DNA of 37,246 bases, taken from positions 1 through 37,246 of the forward strand of contig NZ_JARICI010000008.1 of assembly GCF_029257255.1 (NCBI RefSeq), in the 5' to 3' direction. A program made the translations under genes and the position numbers. Each line of letters starts with the position of its first letter. Within the stretch, counting starts at the first letter, position 1. Shown here piece after piece: positions 34,639-37,246 of the stretch. Source of the DNA: Sporosarcina sp. GTDB taxonomy: Bacteria > Bacillota > Bacilli > Bacillales_A > Planococcaceae. The notes under the pieces were generated by a model. That model worked only from the letters and a program-made list of their open reading frames with translations. It did not search any database and was not told where the DNA came from.

Positions 34639-34840
34639 GAATGAAGTAAGCGTGGAACGGTAAATAAGTAGTGTAATCGAAAGCGAGCAGGGACAGTGAA
34701 AGCCTGCAACTACACGAAAACGGCAACCGGGAGCTGAACATTCATTATGAAAGTGGGTTGAAAAACCAACTGGGGTGGAACCGCGGGTCATTATGCACTC
34801 GTCCCCGGACATGTCTATGTCCGGAGACGAGTGCTTATTT
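34639..34840 (+). promoter_or_regulatory. Glycine T-box leader upstream of glyS
   Basis: Contains the invariant GGGTGGAACCGCGGGT (34773-34788), the AG-bulge/distal-loop-like segment GCGAGCAGGGACAGTGAAAG (34683 onward), and a candidate glycine specifier GGC at 34722-34724. A basal stem GAATG/CATTC closes stem I. The leader ends in a terminator whose stem (34795-34830) competes with the T-box antiterminator. Uncharged tRNA-Gly would promote readthrough into glyS. The specifier placement is my inference. Confidence 0.85.
34795..34840 (+). terminator. T-box attenuator terminator
   Basis: GCACTCGTCcCCGGAC pairs with GTCCGGaGACGAGTGC around ATGTCTAT, then TTATTTT. Confidence 0.85.
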
Positions 34841-34859
34841 TAATTGGAGGGATTTTATC

Positions 34860-36239
34860 ATGTTATCGATGGAACAAGTAGTAAATTTATCAAAACAACG
34901 GGGCTTTGTATTCCCAGGCTCTGACATCTATGGCGGTTTAGCAAATACTTGGGATTATGGTCCCCTGGGTGTCGAATTAAAAAACAATATTAAGCGTGCC
35001 TGGTGGCAGAAATTCATTCAGGAGTCACCTTATAACGTCGGACTTGATTCTGCTATCCTGATGAACCCGAAAGTCTGGGAAGCATCCGGTCATATCGGCA
35101 ACTTCAACGATCCGATGATCGACTGTAAAAAATGTAAAACGCGTCACCGCGCAGATAAATTAATCGAAGAAGCATTGGATGCAAAAGGAATCGAATTGGT
35201 GGTCGACGGCCTTCCGTTCGAAAAAATGTTCGAACTGATCCAAGAGCATAACATCGCTTGCCCTACTTGTGGAGCGATGGATTATACAGAAATTCGTCAG
35301 TTCAACTTGATGTTCAAGACGAGTCAAGGGGTAACAGATTCCTCTGCCAACCAAATCTTCCTTCGTCCGGAAACAGCACAAGGGATTTTTGTAAACTTCA
35401 AAAACGTTCAGCGCTCTATGAGAAAGAAAGTGCCATTTGGTATTGCACAGGTCGGTAAAAGTTTCCGTAATGAAATCACACCAGGTAATTTCACTTTCCG
35501 TACGCGTGAATTTGAACAGATGGAACTTGAATTCTTCTGTAAACCGGGTGAAGATGAGCATTGGTATGCCTATTGGCGCGATGCTTCCAAGAATCTATTG
35601 CTGAATCTTGGAATAAAAGAAGACAATATCCGTCTTCGTGAGCACAATGAGGATGAGCTTTCACACTACTCAAAAGGAACAGTCGATATTGAATATAAAT
35701 TCCCGTTTGGCTGGGGAGAGCTGTGGGGTATCGCAAACCGGACGGACTTCGATTTGAAGCGCCATATGGAATATTCAGGCGAAGACTTCCATTACCAAGA
35801 TCCTATAACAAATGAAAAGTATGTTCCGTACTGTATCGAACCTTCTGTAGGAGCAGACCGTGTTACACTTGCATTCCTATGTGATGCATTTGACGAAGAA
35901 AAACTGGAGGACGGAGATACACGTACAGTGCTTCGTTTCCACCCGGCGCTTGCACCGATTAAAGCAGCAGTTTTGCCATTGTCTAAAAAATTGGCACACG
36001 ATGCAGACAAAGTATACACGGAACTTGCGAAGCATTTCCCGGTACAATATGACGATTCCCAATCAATCGGCCGCCGCTACCGCCGCCAAGATGAAATTGG
36101 AACGCCATTCTGTATCACATACGATTTTGATTCATTGGAAGATCAGCAAGTGACTGTCCGTCACCGCGATTCTATGGAGCAAGAGCGTATGCCGATCGCA
36201 GACGTGAAAGCATATATCGAGAAACACTTACAATTTTAA
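34860..36239 (+). CDS. glyS: Glycyl-tRNA synthetase, single-chain (alpha-2 dimer) type
   Basis: Class II aminoacyl-tRNA synthetase charging tRNA-Gly. Start is ATG 34860 after GGAGGGATTTTATC; 34 residues upstream in frame belong to the T-box. The 459-residue protein has [20 protein letters not shown], the class II motif 2 region [21 protein letters not shown], a metal-ribbon-like CKKCKTR ... CPTCG pair, and motif 3 [14 protein letters not shown]-terminal anticodon-binding domain follows. This is the eukaryote-like dimeric enzyme, not the alpha-2 beta-2 glyQS of B. subtilis. It is preceded by a glycine T-box. Confidence 0.97.
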   Translation: MLSMEQVVNLSKQRGFVFPGSDIYGGLANTWDYGPLGVELKNNIKRAWWQKFIQESPYNVGLDSAILMNPKVWEASGHIGNFNDPMIDCKKCKTRHRADKLIEEALDAKGIELVVDGLPFEKMFELIQEHNIACPTCGAMDYTEIRQFNLMFKTSQGVTDSSANQIFLRPETAQGIFVNFKNVQRSMRKKVPFGIAQVGKSFRNEITPGNFTFRTREFEQMELEFFCKPGEDEHWYAYWRDASKNLLLNLGIKEDNIRLREHNEDELSHYSKGTVDIEYKFPFGWGELWGIANRTDFDLKRHMEYSGEDFHYQDPITNEKYVPYCIEPSVGADRVTLAFLCDAFDEEKLEDGDTRTVLRFHPALAPIKAAVLPLSKKLAHDADKVYTELAKHFPVQYDDSQSIGRRYRRQDEIGTPFCITYDFDSLEDQQVTVRHRDSMEQERMPIADVKAYIEKHLQF

Positions 36240-36244
36240 TAATA

Positions 36245-36299
36245 GAAAACCCGGAAAGAGTCGGCTTCAGCCTTCTTCTTCCGGGTTTTCTTTTGTTTT
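36245..36299 (+). terminator. Terminator of glyS, overlapping the end of recO
   Basis: GAAAACCCGGAA pairs with TTCCGGGTTTTC around an inner GGCT/AGCC hairpin; TTTTGTTTT follows. It also suits recO on the other strand. Confidence 0.85.
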
Positions 36300-37049
36300 C
36301 TGCAGTTCTGGCGTGCGATCCAATTGCTCAATGAACTTTCTGGATTTCAAATAAACGCCAGTCTGTTCATGATAGATTGTCGACACCAGTTTCTGCATGA
36401 ATGTTTTTGTCGGCTTCTTTAACTCCAGCTTGCCGATCTGATCTAACGGTACAGTGTAGAACATCCGGATCAATTTAATCTGTATCGGGGAAAGCCTGAT
36501 AATGTAGGGATCGACACGGAAACAGCGATGACAGAGGAATCCAATCTGCTGAAATGAAAATGCGAACTCCCCTTCTGTCGCGCCGCAGTTCGCACATTCA
36601 TGAAGAATGGGATGTATGCCCGCCACCGGCAGCATTTTCCACTGCACAAACAGGGAAATAGCTTCCGCATCATAACCTTCTTCCATTGCATGAAAGGACT
36701 CAGCGAGCAGACGGAAAATGCCTTCATTAGCCTGCTCACTTTCCGTCAAACGATCAATTAATTCAACGATCAGTCCGGCATAGGCTGTCGTTTCAAGATC
36801 TGATCGGATATGACGGATACTGTCAATCAGTTCTCCTTGCTCAACAGATCCCATTCCTCTGCTTGCCCGAATCAGAAAGTAGCCGTGAGTGAATGTCTGG
36901 GTAATCGCTGCTAACCGGCTCGCAGGCTTTTTTGCTCCGCGCGCCATTGCAGTGATTTTCCCAGCTTCCCTCGTATAGAGGGTGACAATTTTATTGGATT
37001 CGCCGTACGGGATGCTTTTTAAAACAAACCCTTCCATCTTGTTCAGCAA
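36267..37049 (-). CDS. recO: DNA repair protein RecO
   Basis: 260-residue recombination mediator that loads RecA at gaps with RecF and RecR. The N-terminal OB fold (VLKSIPYGESNKIVTLYTREAGKI) and the C-terminal zinc-finger-containing helical domain (CANCGATEGEFAF ... GFLCHRC) are intact. The TTG start at 37049 follows AGGGGGGAG and gives (M)LNKMEGFVL, which aligns with B. subtilis RecO MLTKCEGIVL. It lies tail-to-tail with glyS; the terminator overlaps its last codons. Confidence 0.96.
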   Translation of the reverse strand: MLNKMEGFVLKSIPYGESNKIVTLYTREAGKITAMARGAKKPASRLAAITQTFTHGYFLIRASRGMGSVEQGELIDSIRHIRSDLETTAYAGLIVELIDRLTESEQANEGIFRLLAESFHAMEEGYDAEAISLFVQWKMLPVAGIHPILHECANCGATEGEFAFSFQQIGFLCHRCFRVDPYIIRLSPIQIKLIRMFYTVPLDQIGKLELKKPTKTFMQKLVSTIYHEQTGVYLKSRKFIEQLDRTPELQKTKENPEEEG

Positions 37050-37125
37050 AGCGCTCCCCCCTTAACCTGAACCAGCAACCGAACTATATAAGATGAGAAA
37101 AACAATTTGTATCTACCTTAAGCAC

Positions 37126-37246
37126 ATTGATTTCCGTTGCAGGCGGACGCTTTCCGCGGGCATGGCTTGAGCCTCCTCGTCGCTACGCTCCTGCGGGGTC
37201 TCAAGGCTCATGCTATTCCCGCAGGAGTCGCCGCCTTACACTCCAA
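37126..37246. repeat. Repeat element C, cut by the window end
   Basis: Begins TTGATTTCCGTTGCAGGC and continues as a GC-rich dyad (GAGCC...GGCTC, CTGCGGG/CCCGCAG). The end ACTCCAA would be followed by TCAAC, judging from derivative D at 21160. 48 bases match the minus strand of element A at 44 positions. It is the most complete-looking copy of the family in this window. Confidence 0.75.

Noticed and set aside
34758..34859. In-frame N-terminal extension of glyS by 34 residues
   Set aside because: This stretch is the T-box and its terminator; the true start at 34860 has a good GGAGGG site.
1..37246. CRISPR array, transposase, phage gene, rRNA or tRNA
   Set aside because: I looked for regularly spaced repeats, DDE or integrase motifs and tRNA cloverleaf signatures and saw none; the repeats present are irregular and non-autonomous.

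Overview
The window is a stretch of chromosome from a low-to-moderate-GC, Gram-positive, naturally transformable-type Bacillales bacterium, most likely a member of the Planococcaceae close to Sporosarcina. The evidence is the gene order, which follows the Bacillus subtilis comG-yqg-yqf-sigA-dnaG-recO region almost gene for gene, the strong GGAGG-type ribosome binding sites with frequent TTG/GTG starts, the SigA-type promoters, a glycine T-box, and intergenic repeats of a kind I associate from memory with Planococcaceae genomes. The organism call is inference; no rRNA is present.

Layout. 1-1894 (minus): start of the comG competence operon (comGB cut by the window edge, comGA complete) with a candidate ComK box upstream. 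2203-8790: small membrane proteins (YqgY, YqgW), an MBL-fold hydrolase, a lipoprotein, an LTA-synthase-like sulfatase, YqgQ, 5-formyl-THF cyclo-ligase, RpmG, and a two-gene membrane pair. 8832-14785: penicillin-binding protein PbpA, Mn/Fe superoxide dismutase, DUF456 protein, Na/Pi symporter, DUF1189 protein. 14832-17101: a LysM-like small protein, then ispG and yqfW. 17172-18562: an accessory islet (orphan secreted protein, mosaic repeat, GNAT) inserted beside the core gene zur. 18656-20697: a znuC-znuB-zur operon with a Zur box and promoter. 20797-25016: YqfT, endonuclease IV, CshB helicase, VrrA/YqfQ-like protein, ispH. 25060-25500: another mosaic repeat. 25557-29815: Nif3/YqfO, TrmK, cytochrome c550, acyl-CoA dehydrogenase, a membrane protein. 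29907-32909: dnaG-sigA. 33078-34546: ccpN-yqfL. 34604-36239: T-box and a single-chain glycyl-tRNA synthetase. 36267-37049: recO, with a further repeat running off the right edge.

How the genes work together. Two isoprenoid (MEP) Fe-S enzymes (IspG, IspH) flank the zinc/DNA-repair/RNA-helicase block. The zinc block is autoregulated (Zur controlling its own operon with ZnuCB). CcpN and YqfL form the gluconeogenesis/PEP control pair. DnaG and SigA form the replication-transcription macromolecular-synthesis operon. The wall/envelope genes (YqgS, PbpA, MltG-like fragment) cluster on the left.

Most of the window is ordinary housekeeping DNA. The parts not explained by genes are the repeats. At least four copies or derivatives of one modular inverted-terminal-repeat family sit at 17786-18063, 21119-21160, about 25100-25460 and 37126-37246, sharing swapped and inverted sub-modules. 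A different, doubly hairpinned repeat forms the ispG leader (15214-15396). Other items worth a look are a 14-codon upstream ORF translationally overlapping yqgW, a perfect 22-bp palindrome carrying the acyl-CoA dehydrogenase -35 region, an SD-sequestering hairpin at 14793-14824, and an L33 protein with three of the four zinc cysteines. I saw no CRISPR array, phage genes, transposase, rRNA or tRNA.
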